DNA of 64,000 nucleotides from Crocinitomix catalasitica ATCC 23190 (lineage in GTDB: Bacteria; Bacteroidota; Bacteroidia; Flavobacteriales_D; Crocinitomicaceae). This document shows positions 41,717 to 50,379 of this stretch, in pieces (positions within the stretch are counted from its first letter, which is position 1; each line of letters starts with the position of its first letter). The notes under the pieces are model-generated. The model saw only the letters and a list, made by a program, of their open reading frames with translations. It made no database searches and had not been told where the DNA came from. The translations under genes and the position numbers were made by a program. The stretch spans positions 1 to 64,000 of the forward strand of contig NZ_JHXV01000028.1 of the NCBI RefSeq assembly GCF_000621625.1, in the 5' to 3' direction.

Positions 41717-44056
41717 ATGAAAAACTATAAGATTTTAACTTTATTTTTGTTTATAAGTCCTTTACTTTGGGGACAGACACTTACGCAAAATGTCCGGGGA
41801 ACTTTAGTCGACGCTGATACTAAAATGCCAATTATTGGGGCGCGTATCATCTTGATGGATACGGATCCTTTAGTCGGGACAAAGTCTGATTTTAATGGAG
41901 ATTTTCTCATTGAATCTATTCCTGTAGGCAGGGTTCATATCAAAATTACAAGTATTGGATACCGCGAGTTGGATTTGGCAAATTTGCTAATAGAGTCGGG
42001 TAAGGAGAAGATGCTTAATATGGAGATGGTGCCTGATGTTGAATTACTAAAAGGGGTAGAAGTTAGCGCTACACGAGATAAGTCTGAATCTATCAATAAA
42101 ATGGCGACTGTAAGTACTAAAACCTTTACTGTAGAAGAGACCAATCGATACGCTGGTACGTTTAATGATCCTGCACGAATGGCATCCTCATTCGCAGGTG
42201 TTGTTGGTAATGCTGAGGGTGATAATGATATTGTTGTTCGAGGAAATTCACCGCGCGGAATTTTGTGGAGATTAGAAGGGATTGACATTCCAAATCCCAA
42301 TCACTTTGCGGGAGAAGGAACAACGGGTGGACCAATTAGTGCTTTAAATGGTGCAATGTTGGCTAATTCTGATTTCTTTTCAGCAGCTTTTCCTGCAGAT
42401 TACGGGAATGCATTATCTGGTGTTTTTGACGTGAATTATCGGCAAGGTAATGCCAATAAAAGGGAGTACTCATTTTCGTTAGGCGCTTTAGGTATTGATG
42501 GTACACTTGAAGGGCCTTTTAAAAAAGGTTACCGCGGTTCGTATTTAATCAATTACCGCTATTCTACCATTGCCTTAATTGATAAGCTTGAATTTGTGGA
42601 TTTTGGTGGAATTCCTATTTATCAAGATGCATCATTTAAATTTTATTTGCCTACTGAAAAATTCGGTACCTTCTCCGTAATAGGATTGTTAGGTAAAAGT
42701 AATATCCTTCAAAAAGACATCGATGAAGTAACAGAGAAGGTATATGGGGAATATGATTTTAGAGCGAGTATTGGAGTAGTAGGTTTAAAGAATACTTATA
42801 TAATTAATCCAAAATTATATGTTAAGTCATACGTAGCCGCAACATCTAGCTATAGTGGTGTTGAAGTATACGAATTAAACAAAGACAGTGCATTATATCA
42901 TATAGCATCAGATGGTTTTCGAAATAATACACTAAAAGGGCAAACGGTATTAAATTATAAAGCAAATCAAAAGAATTTATTCCAATTGGGTGGTACTTAT
43001 ACCTTTTTGGATTATGATTTTGCTTTTGATTTGGATGAAGAAAATACAGGTGTTTTGGAAAACCTTTTAAAAGCGAATGGGAATTCAGGTATGTATCAAG
43101 CATTTGCGAATTGGAAATATAGAATCAGTAACGATTTTACCTTGGTTTCTGGTGTTCATTATACACAATTAGCGCTGAACAATAACTTTACAGTTGAACC
43201 GCGTGTTGGTTTGAATTGGAAATTCCGTCCACGTCATGATTTGAGTGCAGGCTTTGGTTTGCATAGTCGATTAGAGAGTCTTTCAACCTATATGTACAAT
43301 GAATTGCAAGAAGATGGGTCGTATTATACACCGAATAAGAACCTTGATTTTTCTAAAAGTAGCCACTTTGTGGTTGGGTACGGATTTCAACTAACTGAAC
43401 ATTTAAGAATAAAGGTTGAAGGGTATTATCAATACTTGTACAATATTCCTGTTGTAAATGATTCGTCAAGCCAATTGTCATTAATTAATAGCAATGGAGG
43501 AATACCAAGTATTGCTTTAGTCAACGAAGGTAAAGGAAGGAATTATGGATTTGAATTGACCTTAGAAAGATACTTCAATAATAATTTTTATTACCTGGTG
43601 ACAGGTTCCATTTATAAAGCAGAATATGCTGCTTTGGATGGCGTTTATCACGACTCAAGATATGATGCGAATTTTGCGGGGAATCTTGTTGTCGGAAAAG
43701 AATTTATTATCGGCGCTAAGAAAAATCAAACGATTGGTCTGAATACAAAAGTTAGTTTATTGGGAGGGAATAGATATATTCCTATTGATTTGGCAGCTTC
43801 GATTGATGCAGGTTATGAGATTGAACAAGAAAATCAACGCTACAGTGCTAAGGGTGAAAATGTATTCATTATGAATCTTGGTTTGACTTACCGAATTGAT
43901 AAAAAACGTGCGAGCCATTCCTTTAAAATCGATATCCAAAATGTAACCAATCATCAGGCTGTTACATCACAGTTTTACAATGAACGAACACAAAAATTAG
44001 ACAATTATTATCAATTGTCGCTCTTACCAAATGTTATTTACACAATCAAATTTTAA
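41717..44056 (+). CDS. TonB-dependent receptor of the ECF cluster (no STN domain)
   Basis: Signal peptide (1-20), CarboxypepD_reg domain (about 26-105: VRGTLVDADTKMPIIGARI, FNGDFLIESIPVG), plug (about 110-240: NDIVVRGNSPRGILWRLEGIDIPNPNHF, AFPADYGNALSGVFDV), then a beta-barrel ending in F (LLPNVIYTIKF). 779 aa is usual for a TBDR. It imports a substrate using TonB energy, but the substrate cannot be inferred. It lacks the STN domain that FecA-like signalling receptors carry, while the neighbour at 39711-41615 has one. The following repeat protein starts 4 bp after its stop. Confidence 0.93.
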   Translation: MKNYKILTLFLFISPLLWGQTLTQNVRGTLVDADTKMPIIGARIILMDTDPLVGTKSDFNGDFLIESIPVGRVHIKITSIGYRELDLANLLIESGKEKMLNMEMVPDVELLKGVEVSATRDKSESINKMATVSTKTFTVEETNRYAGTFNDPARMASSFAGVVGNAEGDNDIVVRGNSPRGILWRLEGIDIPNPNHFAGEGTTGGPISALNGAMLANSDFFSAAFPADYGNALSGVFDVNYRQGNANKREYSFSLGALGIDGTLEGPFKKGYRGSYLINYRYSTIALIDKLEFVDFGGIPIYQDASFKFYLPTEKFGTFSVIGLLGKSNILQKDIDEVTEKVYGEYDFRASIGVVGLKNTYIINPKLYVKSYVAATSSYSGVEVYELNKDSALYHIASDGFRNNTLKGQTVLNYKANQKNLFQLGGTYTFLDYDFAFDLDEENTGVLENLLKANGNSGMYQAFANWKYRISNDFTLVSGVHYTQLALNNNFTVEPRVGLNWKFRPRHDLSAGFGLHSRLESLSTYMYNELQEDGSYYTPNKNLDFSKSSHFVVGYGFQLTEHLRIKVEGYYQYLYNIPVVNDSSSQLSLINSNGGIPSIALVNEGKGRNYGFELTLERYFNNNFYYLVTGSIYKAEYAALDGVYHDSRYDANFAGNLVVGKEFIIGAKKNQTIGLNTKVSLLGGNRYIPIDLAASIDAGYEIEQENQRYSAKGENVFIMNLGLTYRIDKKRASHSFKIDIQNVTNHQAVTSQFYNERTQKLDNYYQLSLLPNVIYTIKF

Positions 44057-44060
44057 ATTA

Positions 44061-45215
44061 ATGAAAAAGCTATTTTTAAGTCTTATAATCATCCTTTTTG
44101 CGAACAGTAATTTTGCACAAGATTCGAGTAAGGTTAGTCCCGTACAATTTACTTTTTTCTATCCACTCGCGAGCAATGGAATTCATTCTCCAAAAATTGC
44201 GAATAACTTTTCATTCAATTGTATTTACGGTATAAATGGAGGTGTGCAAGGATTCGAATTGGGCAGTATTGCTAATATAAATACAGGTGATGTTTTAGCA
44301 GTTCAAATTGCTGGAATAGCCAATGTGAATAAGAAAAAAACGGACGGAATTATAATCGGTGGAATAGCCAATGTAATGCAGGATAGCATGCAGGGAATTG
44401 CAGTTGCTGGAATCTCAAATATTAATGGGGCGTCGGTTTTAGGGTTAAGTGTTGCCGGGATCAATAATACCGTTAATGGAAGCCTATTAGGTGCTCAATT
44501 TGCGGGCATTGCAAATACTGCGAATGGAGATGTTGTTGGCGCTCAGGTCGCTGGAATTTCGAATACAAATAATGGATCCTTATTGGGATTGCAATTAAGC
44601 GGTGTCTCTAATGTAACAATTGGTGATTTAACAGGAGCACAAATAGGTTTGGTGAATCGTGCGGCGAATGTTAAAGGTTTTCAATTGGGATTAATCAATA
44701 TTTCAGATTCGTTCGAGCAAGGCGTCCCATTTGGATTGTTCTCTTATGTGAAGGATGGATATCATGCCATTGAGGTTGCAGGTGGAGAAATGATTCAAGC
44801 TAATTTGAGTTTTAAACTAGGTGTTGAAAAATTGTATTCAATTTATAAAGTAGGGTATAGCCGTGTGGGGAATCAGGATTATTTCTCTTATGGTCATGGT
44901 TTTGGTTCTATTTTACCGATTACCGAAAAAGTAAGTGTCTCAATTGATTTATCGGCGAATCATATCGTGAAGCCAAATGATATTCCTCGATTGAATATAC
45001 TTGGGAAGGGAGATTTCTCAATCCGTTATCAGATCAATGATTTATTGGATGTATTTATCGGTCCTTCATTGAATGTATTTGTGTCTGAATTTTTAAATGA
45101 TGGACAGAGTAATATCGAACCTCCATATACTTTTTACGAAGAGAATTGGTGGAATAATGATGGCAAGACAGCGTTATGGGTAGGTGGTAATGTTGGTCTA
45201 AATATTCACTTTTAG
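44061..45215 (+). CDS. Surface-repeat outer-membrane protein, paralogue of the STN-repeat protein
   Basis: The start at 44061 (MKKLFLSLIIILFANSNFAQ) gives a signal peptide and a 4-bp gap from the TBDR; 44031 would overlap it. About 10 repeats of the form G-x-[QI]-[VIL]-[AG]-G-[IV]-[AS]-N follow (AVQIAGIAN, GIIIGGIAN, GAQFAGIAN, GLQLSGVSN). Then comes the same C-terminal region as in the STN protein (FGLFSYVKDGYHAIEVAG here, IGLFNYVKDGYHKTELL there), so the two are paralogues. This one lacks the STN and CarboxypepD_reg domains. It is likely a partner of the TBDR. The stop overlaps the convergent DUF4382 stop by 4 bp. Confidence 0.85.
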   Translation: MKKLFLSLIIILFANSNFAQDSSKVSPVQFTFFYPLASNGIHSPKIANNFSFNCIYGINGGVQGFELGSIANINTGDVLAVQIAGIANVNKKKTDGIIIGGIANVMQDSMQGIAVAGISNINGASVLGLSVAGINNTVNGSLLGAQFAGIANTANGDVVGAQVAGISNTNNGSLLGLQLSGVSNVTIGDLTGAQIGLVNRAANVKGFQLGLINISDSFEQGVPFGLFSYVKDGYHAIEVAGGEMIQANLSFKLGVEKLYSIYKVGYSRVGNQDYFSYGHGFGSILPITEKVSVSIDLSANHIVKPNDIPRLNILGKGDFSIRYQINDLLDVFIGPSLNVFVSEFLNDGQSNIEPPYTFYEENWWNNDGKTALWVGGNVGLNIHF

Positions 45216-45751
45216 AATCGAACCAATTCGTCAAGTTGCACAACAGGCTTTAATTGGTATTCGCCAGATCCTTTTAGGATGATTGATTTTTCTACATCAA
45301 AATCAAGTAGAATTTCAATTGAATCTGCAGGATTTATGGTTGTATTGATATTAATTTTTAGACCTGTTTTGTCTTGGCTTGACAAATCTAAAACTGAAAG
45401 CTCACCATCTACTACAACGTAATTGACATCGCCTAACAATAATCTCATTTGGCTTATTTTACCAACAGGAATAATTCCGCCAGAAGTAATTGCTGCAGTT
45501 ACCCCATTTTGCAAATCCAATAGATTATACATGCCAACATTTGTTTCTAAATCCATCCACCCACTTTCAACTTCATCACTTTCACTATAATGAACAGAAA
45601 CTTGAAGTAGTTCAACATTAACAGAGTCAAAATCGATTGGTTGATCGCGCATATTTACCTTTAAATAGGCAGTTTTACTTTCTTTCTTACAGCTATAAAA
45701 TATTGTAGCTGTACCTGCTGCGAAAATCAATAGGAATAGTATACGTTGCAT
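45212..45751 (-). CDS. DUF4382-domain lipoprotein
   Basis: A lipoprotein signal (FYSCKKES) puts the lipidated Cys at 21. The mature chain matches DUF4382: AYLKVNMRDQPIDFDSVNVELLQVSVH (in pieces), W-x-x-L-x-x-x-x-G-x-Y-[ND]-L-L-D-L-Q-N-G, GKISQMRLLLG and SGEYQLKPVVQL. The family is a calcium-binding-like beta sandwich of unknown role. It lies 101 bp downstream of the DUF2911 gene on the same strand, but a strong hairpin-terminator sits just before its ATG. Confidence 0.88.
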   Translation of the reverse strand: MQRILFLLIFAAGTATIFYSCKKESKTAYLKVNMRDQPIDFDSVNVELLQVSVHYSESDEVESGWMDLETNVGMYNLLDLQNGVTAAITSGGIIPVGKISQMRLLLGDVNYVVVDGELSVLDLSSQDKTGLKININTTINPADSIEILLDFDVEKSIILKGSGEYQLKPVVQLDELVRF

Positions 45752-45762
45752 AATGAATTTGT

Positions 45763-45808
45763 TTTAAAAAAGAATAGCCTGATCTTCTTTCAAAGATAGG
45801 CTATTCTT
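45763..45808 (-). terminator. Rho-independent terminator between DUF2911 and DUF4382 genes
   Basis: A perfect 11-bp stem (AAGAATAGCCT, 45770-45780, with AGGCTATTCTT, 45798-45808). On the minus strand it is followed by a T run (complement of 45764-45769). It ends the DUF2911 transcript, yet only about 12 bp separate it from the DUF4382 start codon. Confidence 0.75.
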
Positions 45809-45815
45809 AATGCTT

Positions 45816-45831
45816 GACCAATGAATTGGTC
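45816..45831. promoter_or_regulatory. 16-bp palindrome between DUF2911 stop and the terminator
   Basis: GACCAATGAATTGGTC: the outer 6 bp on each side (GACCAA/TTGGTC) are complementary around a TGAA centre. It could be an operator or a second small hairpin. No known binding site matches. Confidence 0.4.
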
Positions 45832-45852
45832 TAATTTTATCGATTGTATATA

Positions 45853-46446
45853 CTATAATGCTGTAACTGGGATGTTTACTTTTGCTTTTTCCCAAACAAG
45901 TGTAAATCCATTTTCATTTACTGAATAATCTAATGACTCAACTACATCATTTGTCCATTCTGGCGTAACTTCAGATCTTGTAACGTCTTTATCTTCTTTG
46001 TAGTTGTAAGTGCCCCAAATACCATGTGTCTTTTTATTCCACTCTTCGTTTAGTACTATTGTCCAAGGTTTATCTTCTTCTGGAATCATGAAGAAACCAT
46101 ATGTTCCTGGTTGAATTGTATCACCATTTATTAATGCTGTTTTATCAATTGTGATAGCAGTTGTTTCATTTGCTCCAGCTCTCCAAATTTTATTGAAAGG
46201 TACTAAGTCACCCCAAATTGTTCTGCTTTTTACATATGGCGAACAATAATCAATCGTAATATTTACGCCATCAATAGTTCCTGTAGCTTGTTGGTTAGGT
46301 GATTTACGAGGAGCCTCTTCTTTGGTTTTCGTAGTTTCAGTTGCAGTTTCTTCAGTAGCATCTGTAGTGACTTCTTCAGTCTTTTCTGGTGCATTGCATG
46401 CTACTAAAAATAGAGATGCTGCAAATACAGTAAATAAATGTTTCAT
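45853..46446 (-). CDS. DUF2911-domain lipoprotein
   Basis: The start at 46446 (MKHLFTVFAASLFLVACNAPE) gives a clean lipoprotein signal; 46470 is open but adds only a charged extension. A Glu/Thr-rich linker (about 22-48) leads to DUF2911: ATGTIDGVNITIDYCSPYVKSRTIWGDLVPFNKIWRAGANETT (in pieces IDYCSPYVK, GDLVP, WRAGANETT) and GTYGFFMIPEEDKPWTIVLN. The domain is widespread in Bacteroidota exported proteins without known function. Alone on the minus strand, with its own terminator. Confidence 0.9.
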   Translation of the reverse strand: MKHLFTVFAASLFLVACNAPEKTEEVTTDATEETATETTKTKEEAPRKSPNQQATGTIDGVNITIDYCSPYVKSRTIWGDLVPFNKIWRAGANETTAITIDKTALINGDTIQPGTYGFFMIPEEDKPWTIVLNEEWNKKTHGIWGTYNYKEDKDVTRSEVTPEWTNDVVESLDYSVNENGFTLVWEKAKVNIPVTAL

Positions 46447-46594
46447 AATTTTGAGAATTTTCTTTCCCAAAGATAATATTTTTTAAACTTTTACACAATC
46501 AAAAATAGCATTGTATTGAAAGGTTTACAAATGATACAGTGATTTATAGATAGACATCTGTTTACCTAATTTTTTAAGGAAGATTTTAACCTGT

Positions 46595-47497
46595 TTACTT
46601 CGTGACGATTACCCCGTCTTTACCGCCTTTTTGTTTGATCTGAACCAATATTTCGTGTAAATTTTCACTGGCCAAACCATGTAGTACTAATCTGTATGAC
46701 GCGCCATAAGTAGAACTAGGAACCAAAGGGTGCTTATTGTTTAACAAACCTAAATGAGCTGGACTGCCTAAAATTTTAGCCGAATAAATGCCAATTGTTT
46801 CGTCTAATTGCAATGAATTACTTGCGCGATAAAAATCGTTTTTTGTTAAGAATAATTGATAAAATGGCGTAAAAACTTCAATTGCAGACCGTAAATCGAG
46901 GATATTTGTCCATTTTCGAGGAAAATCAATCATATTGAATTTGTCTTCCGTAATCATACTCAAATCCAATTCGTCTTTCTCTAAAATTTGAATGTTTTTC
47001 TCAGTCATTTCTCTATTCAAATTGATAATGAAATTGTATAAATTCAAATCATGATTGAGGAAAAGATCATCTTTAACGTCTTCAAAATCGTATGGTTTTA
47101 AAGGTGTTGGTCTTGTTTCAATGCCATCAATATTTTTAGAAATGAACTCCACAATCTCACTGCCACAATGAAAATGACGGAAGATTAATAAATTCGCTTC
47201 AGGACTTACCCATCTTCTCAATCCCCAAGACAACATGCGGTGCAGAATTTTAGATGAGTTGACCAGGTTGGGTAAAAAGTATTTGAAAATATGAAAAAAG
47301 AACATGGTAATCTTAGACCATACCAATATCATGGGCATTAAATATTTTCGCGAACGCGAATCATTGTCCAATACCAATGCCTTTTTGGATCCTGCATTCA
47401 TTGGAATACTGGAATCAAGATACATTGCTAACCATGGGTTTGGATCTCTCAAGTCGTGATTTACCGGATCAAATACATCATTTCTATTATGCTTCAT
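46595..47497 (-). CDS. Unrecognised protein, third gene of the KASIII/desaturase operon, 300 aa
   Basis: I do not recognise a family. There is no signal peptide. A hydrophobic stretch (about 56-78: LMPMILVWSKITMFFFHIFKYFL) could be a membrane-associated segment. The sequence DPVNHDLRDPNPWLAMYLDSSI and RHFHCGSEIVEFI contain His/Asp/Cys residues that might bind metal. Its ATG is one base after the desaturase stop, so it belongs to the same three-gene operon and likely acts on the same lipid product. Confidence 0.7.
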   Translation of the reverse strand: MKHNRNDVFDPVNHDLRDPNPWLAMYLDSSIPMNAGSKKALVLDNDSRSRKYLMPMILVWSKITMFFFHIFKYFLPNLVNSSKILHRMLSWGLRRWVSPEANLLIFRHFHCGSEIVEFISKNIDGIETRPTPLKPYDFEDVKDDLFLNHDLNLYNFIINLNREMTEKNIQILEKDELDLSMITEDKFNMIDFPRKWTNILDLRSAIEVFTPFYQLFLTKNDFYRASNSLQLDETIGIYSAKILGSPAHLGLLNNKHPLVPSSTYGASYRLVLHGLASENLHEILVQIKQKGGKDGVIVTK

Positions 47498-47498
47498 C

Positions 47499-48269
47499 TT
47501 AATATATTTTTTTAACGATTCCCAATCCTTTTAAGATTCTTAAAAATTGATAGGTAAGGTCGAATTGTTTTGCTTGTCCATGCTTTGCTTTTTTTGGATT
47601 CAAATGATGGTTCGCATGCCAACCATCCCCAAATGATAAAAGTCCTAAAATACGGTTATTCCTTGCACCCGATTTTCCTTTTTTTTCACCGAATAAATGT
47701 CCAAACGAATCAACGCTATCGCCTAAATTATAAATAATCACCAAACATATCCATAAAGCAATCAGTCCTGGAATCTGAAACCAATAGTAGGTTATAAAAA
47801 GGAGGGAACCTAAATAGATTAAAAGTAAAGAGGTATAGATTATCGGTCGACTGATAGCATGAAGAAAAGGATCTGCATCAATGTCTTTCGCTAAATGTAC
47901 ATACTGCTGATTGGTTCGCGGTCGCCAAAAAGAATCGAAAAACATACGAAAAGGTCCGCCTAAAGCATATAATAGACAAATAAATGGATTGGTTTGACCA
48001 ATGTACCAACCACAATGTGCATACCAGAATCCACTAATAATTGGGGAGTGCGGATCGTCAATTGTATCCGCAGCATTGTGATGAGCACGATGATTGCCGA
48101 CCCATTGAACAGGTGTGCCAAGCGGCAGACCAATCAGGGTTAAAAGGTATAAAAACCATTTCGGAACTTGGGCTGATTGATGGCACAATAAACGATGATA
48201 GCCCATAGAAGCACCCATTCCACCTAGAATGTAGAGCAGGAAACAAAATATGGCCAATTTAAACTCCAT
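47499..48269 (-). CDS. Fatty acyl desaturase (membrane diiron, three His boxes)
   Basis: The histidine boxes are H25-x4-H30 (HRLLCH), H60-x2-H63-H64 (HRAHH) and H218-x2-H221-H222 (HANHH), with membrane helices between. This is the acyl-CoA/acyl-lipid desaturase pattern: introducing a double bond into a fatty acyl chain using oxygen and electrons. 256 aa is short but complete. It overlaps the KASIII fusion gene by one base (TAATG at 48267-48271), so the two are coupled. It probably acts on the acyl precursor or product of the synthase fusion. Confidence 0.93.
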   Translation of the reverse strand: MEFKLAIFCFLLYILGGMGASMGYHRLLCHQSAQVPKWFLYLLTLIGLPLGTPVQWVGNHRAHHNAADTIDDPHSPIISGFWYAHCGWYIGQTNPFICLLYALGGPFRMFFDSFWRPRTNQQYVHLAKDIDADPFLHAISRPIIYTSLLLIYLGSLLFITYYWFQIPGLIALWICLVIIYNLGDSVDSFGHLFGEKKGKSGARNNRILGLLSFGDGWHANHHLNPKKAKHGQAKQFDLTYQFLRILKGLGIVKKIY

Positions 48270-50116
48270 TAATAATCTCCCAGTGATAATAATTGCATCG
48301 CATATAAACGAGCCGTTACTTTGGCGGTTTTAACAATTCGTTTAGCAATTTCCATATTCATTTCAGGATGATTTAATGCATCTTCTAATCCTTTAAAATG
48401 ATCGACATCGGCAACCCCATGATATAAGAAAAAATCCACTTGATTATTGTCTAGTTTTAATTGTTTTTGAATCAATTCTCCCCAATAACCAGCCATTCTA
48501 TTGCCTAGACCTTCTATGATAAACATGGCGCCTAATAAATCTACAGGATTTGGTTTGCTTGCTTGATTAAACATCCATGCAGACAAAGCTTCTGATCCTA
48601 TATTTTTAGTTCCAGAACGTAACTTTTCAAGGTCACCTCCCATATTGGCATAATTCTTCTCTAAAATCTGATAATCCTTATGTTCTGTTCCGGCATGTTT
48701 CAGGAATGCCGAACGCAATTCAAAAATTTCTATTGCAATATTCGATCCTGCTCGAGCAATCCACTGCGAACCATCAATCACTTGCTGACGAAGGTCTTCG
48801 AGCAGTAGCAAATAATCTGCCTTGGTTAAATCACCGTCATAAATTTTACGGACAATTGGCACTTGGTTCAATTGATTTTCGAAATCTATCCAAACTCTTG
48901 TCAATTGTCGAACTAAGAATTCTGAATAATCTGTTTTATCAATATTAATTTCAGGTGATGCAGGTTCGCGGATTTCAAATTTCTCTTTTATACCTTCATT
49001 TTCACCAACGACTGTTAATGACATAAATGAGGTTGAAAATCGACCGCTTTCAGGAACCATACAAAGTATTTGGTCACCCGCTTTCAATTTGCCGCTGTAC
49101 AAAATCTCTTGCAGCATAATGTAAATTGATGCCGCACCAGTATTTCCTTTTGTGGTTAAATTGGAGAACCATTTTTCTTCCTCAATTTCCAATCCACCTT
49201 TGGTTAATAATTCCTTGATTTGCCCTTTAAAGAATTCGGACGAATAATGACAAACGAGCCAATCTATATTTTTAGGATTAATCTTTCCTTGATCTATTAA
49301 TTCAAAGAATCGATCTACGCCCAATTTGACCATTTCATCCAATAATCTAACATCTTGTTTTAAATTGATTGCGCCTTCGGCCGCGGCCGTTTCAAAATCA
49401 GGATAATCCAACCACGAACGTTCGTCGTCGGGATTCTTGCCAGCATACATACAAAGTTCATGATTACCACTGTACGAATTCACCGAAATCCATTCAATTT
49501 TTAGCGAGAGTCCTTTCAAATTTGGCGCATCAGAAATCGTCATGGCACCAGCGCCATCTGATAACATAAAACGCAAGAATTCGGTATCAAAACTTAATTG
49601 TTCTTGGTTTTGCTTTTCGAATCGTGAAGCTTTAAATAATCTTGAAGGGAATTCACTTGCGCAAGAAATAGCGAGATTTTTCTCCCCACTTTTTACTTGT
49701 AAATAAGCACCTTTTAAGGCTTGCATTCCACTTATACAAACACCATTATAACTCGCCACTTCAATAGGTTGACATTTTAATTCGGCATGCACCATATTCG
49801 CGAATCCTGGAACGGGTAGATCGCCTTGCGTTGATGCCGCTGAAAGAAAATCAATATCACTTGTTGTTTTACCTATTTTAGCTAAGCTGTCTGCAATAGC
49901 ACTGCTTGCCATCGCTGCATTGGAAAGTAATGAATTTTGGTTTTTATCAATCGCATAATACCTCGATTGAATGCCGTTATTTTTAAGGATTCGATTTTTA
50001 AGTCTTGAATCCTTGCCATGAATTCGACCTAAATAATCTTCAATTTCATGATTAGAAATAGGATTTCCAGGTAGAAAAGCGCCAATTGAGTTAATGTATA
50101 TATCTTTTTTCATCAT
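48269..50116 (-). CDS. Ketoacyl synthase III (StlD/DarB-like) fused to haem-oxygenase-like diiron domain
   Basis: N-terminal 370 or so residues: thiolase-fold KASIII with Cys127 (YNGVCISG), His290 (WLVCHYSSE) and Asn325 (TTKGNTGAAS), the full catalytic triad, most like ketosynthases of the StlD/DarB dialkylresorcinol type. Residues about 400-610: a haem-oxygenase-like (iron-containing redox enzyme) domain with candidate ligands His474, Glu478, Glu535, His566, Asp570 and His573 in the family pattern KHAGTEHKD, IIEG and H-x3-D-x2-H. One polypeptide thus condenses two acyl units and may oxidise the product, as UndA-type diiron enzymes do to fatty acids. First gene of the desaturase operon. Confidence 0.9.
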   Translation of the reverse strand: MMKKDIYINSIGAFLPGNPISNHEIEDYLGRIHGKDSRLKNRILKNNGIQSRYYAIDKNQNSLLSNAAMASSAIADSLAKIGKTTSDIDFLSAASTQGDLPVPGFANMVHAELKCQPIEVASYNGVCISGMQALKGAYLQVKSGEKNLAISCASEFPSRLFKASRFEKQNQEQLSFDTEFLRFMLSDGAGAMTISDAPNLKGLSLKIEWISVNSYSGNHELCMYAGKNPDDERSWLDYPDFETAAAEGAINLKQDVRLLDEMVKLGVDRFFELIDQGKINPKNIDWLVCHYSSEFFKGQIKELLTKGGLEIEEEKWFSNLTTKGNTGAASIYIMLQEILYSGKLKAGDQILCMVPESGRFSTSFMSLTVVGENEGIKEKFEIREPASPEINIDKTDYSEFLVRQLTRVWIDFENQLNQVPIVRKIYDGDLTKADYLLLLEDLRQQVIDGSQWIARAGSNIAIEIFELRSAFLKHAGTEHKDYQILEKNYANMGGDLEKLRSGTKNIGSEALSAWMFNQASKPNPVDLLGAMFIIEGLGNRMAGYWGELIQKQLKLDNNQVDFFLYHGVADVDHFKGLEDALNHPEMNMEIAKRIVKTAKVTARLYAMQLLSLGDY

Positions 50117-50192
50117 TTTTCTATCGTTGAGCTATTTATTCCGTTAGAATAAATCTGCGAAAATGGAGGATCGTAAATATATCGTAATAAAT

Positions 50193-50246
50193 AAAAATAC
50201 CAACCTATTTAGTGACTCCCAAAAGGAAGCGGCTAAGTAGATTGGT
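50193..50246 (-). terminator. Compound hairpin downstream of proA, probable terminator of the proline operon
   Basis: ACCAACCTATTTAG (50199-50212) pairs with CTAAGTAGATTGGT (50233-50246), 14 bp with one mismatch and one G-T. Inside, CTTCC-TTTT-GGGAG forms a second stem on the minus strand. On that strand it is followed by ATTTTTATTT. It lies 134 bp after the proA stop and 83 bp before the KASIII start, so a leader role for the KASIII operon is the alternative. Confidence 0.5.
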
Positions 50247-50379
50247 ATAAATATAAAGTCTCCTGCATTCAAGTTGTTTCACTCAAAGATAAGGAGATAA
50301 TCTAGTTTTAATTTACTGTATAACGCATGGTTTGATTTTCATTTGCGAATTCAGCAATTATGAAGCGTGAATTTATGGT

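Noticed and set aside
50163-50240. 25-codon plus-strand frame (MEDRKYIVINKNT...)
   Set aside because: It overlaps the compound hairpin downstream of proA, has no upstream promoter-like signal and is hydrophilic low-complexity; probably chance.
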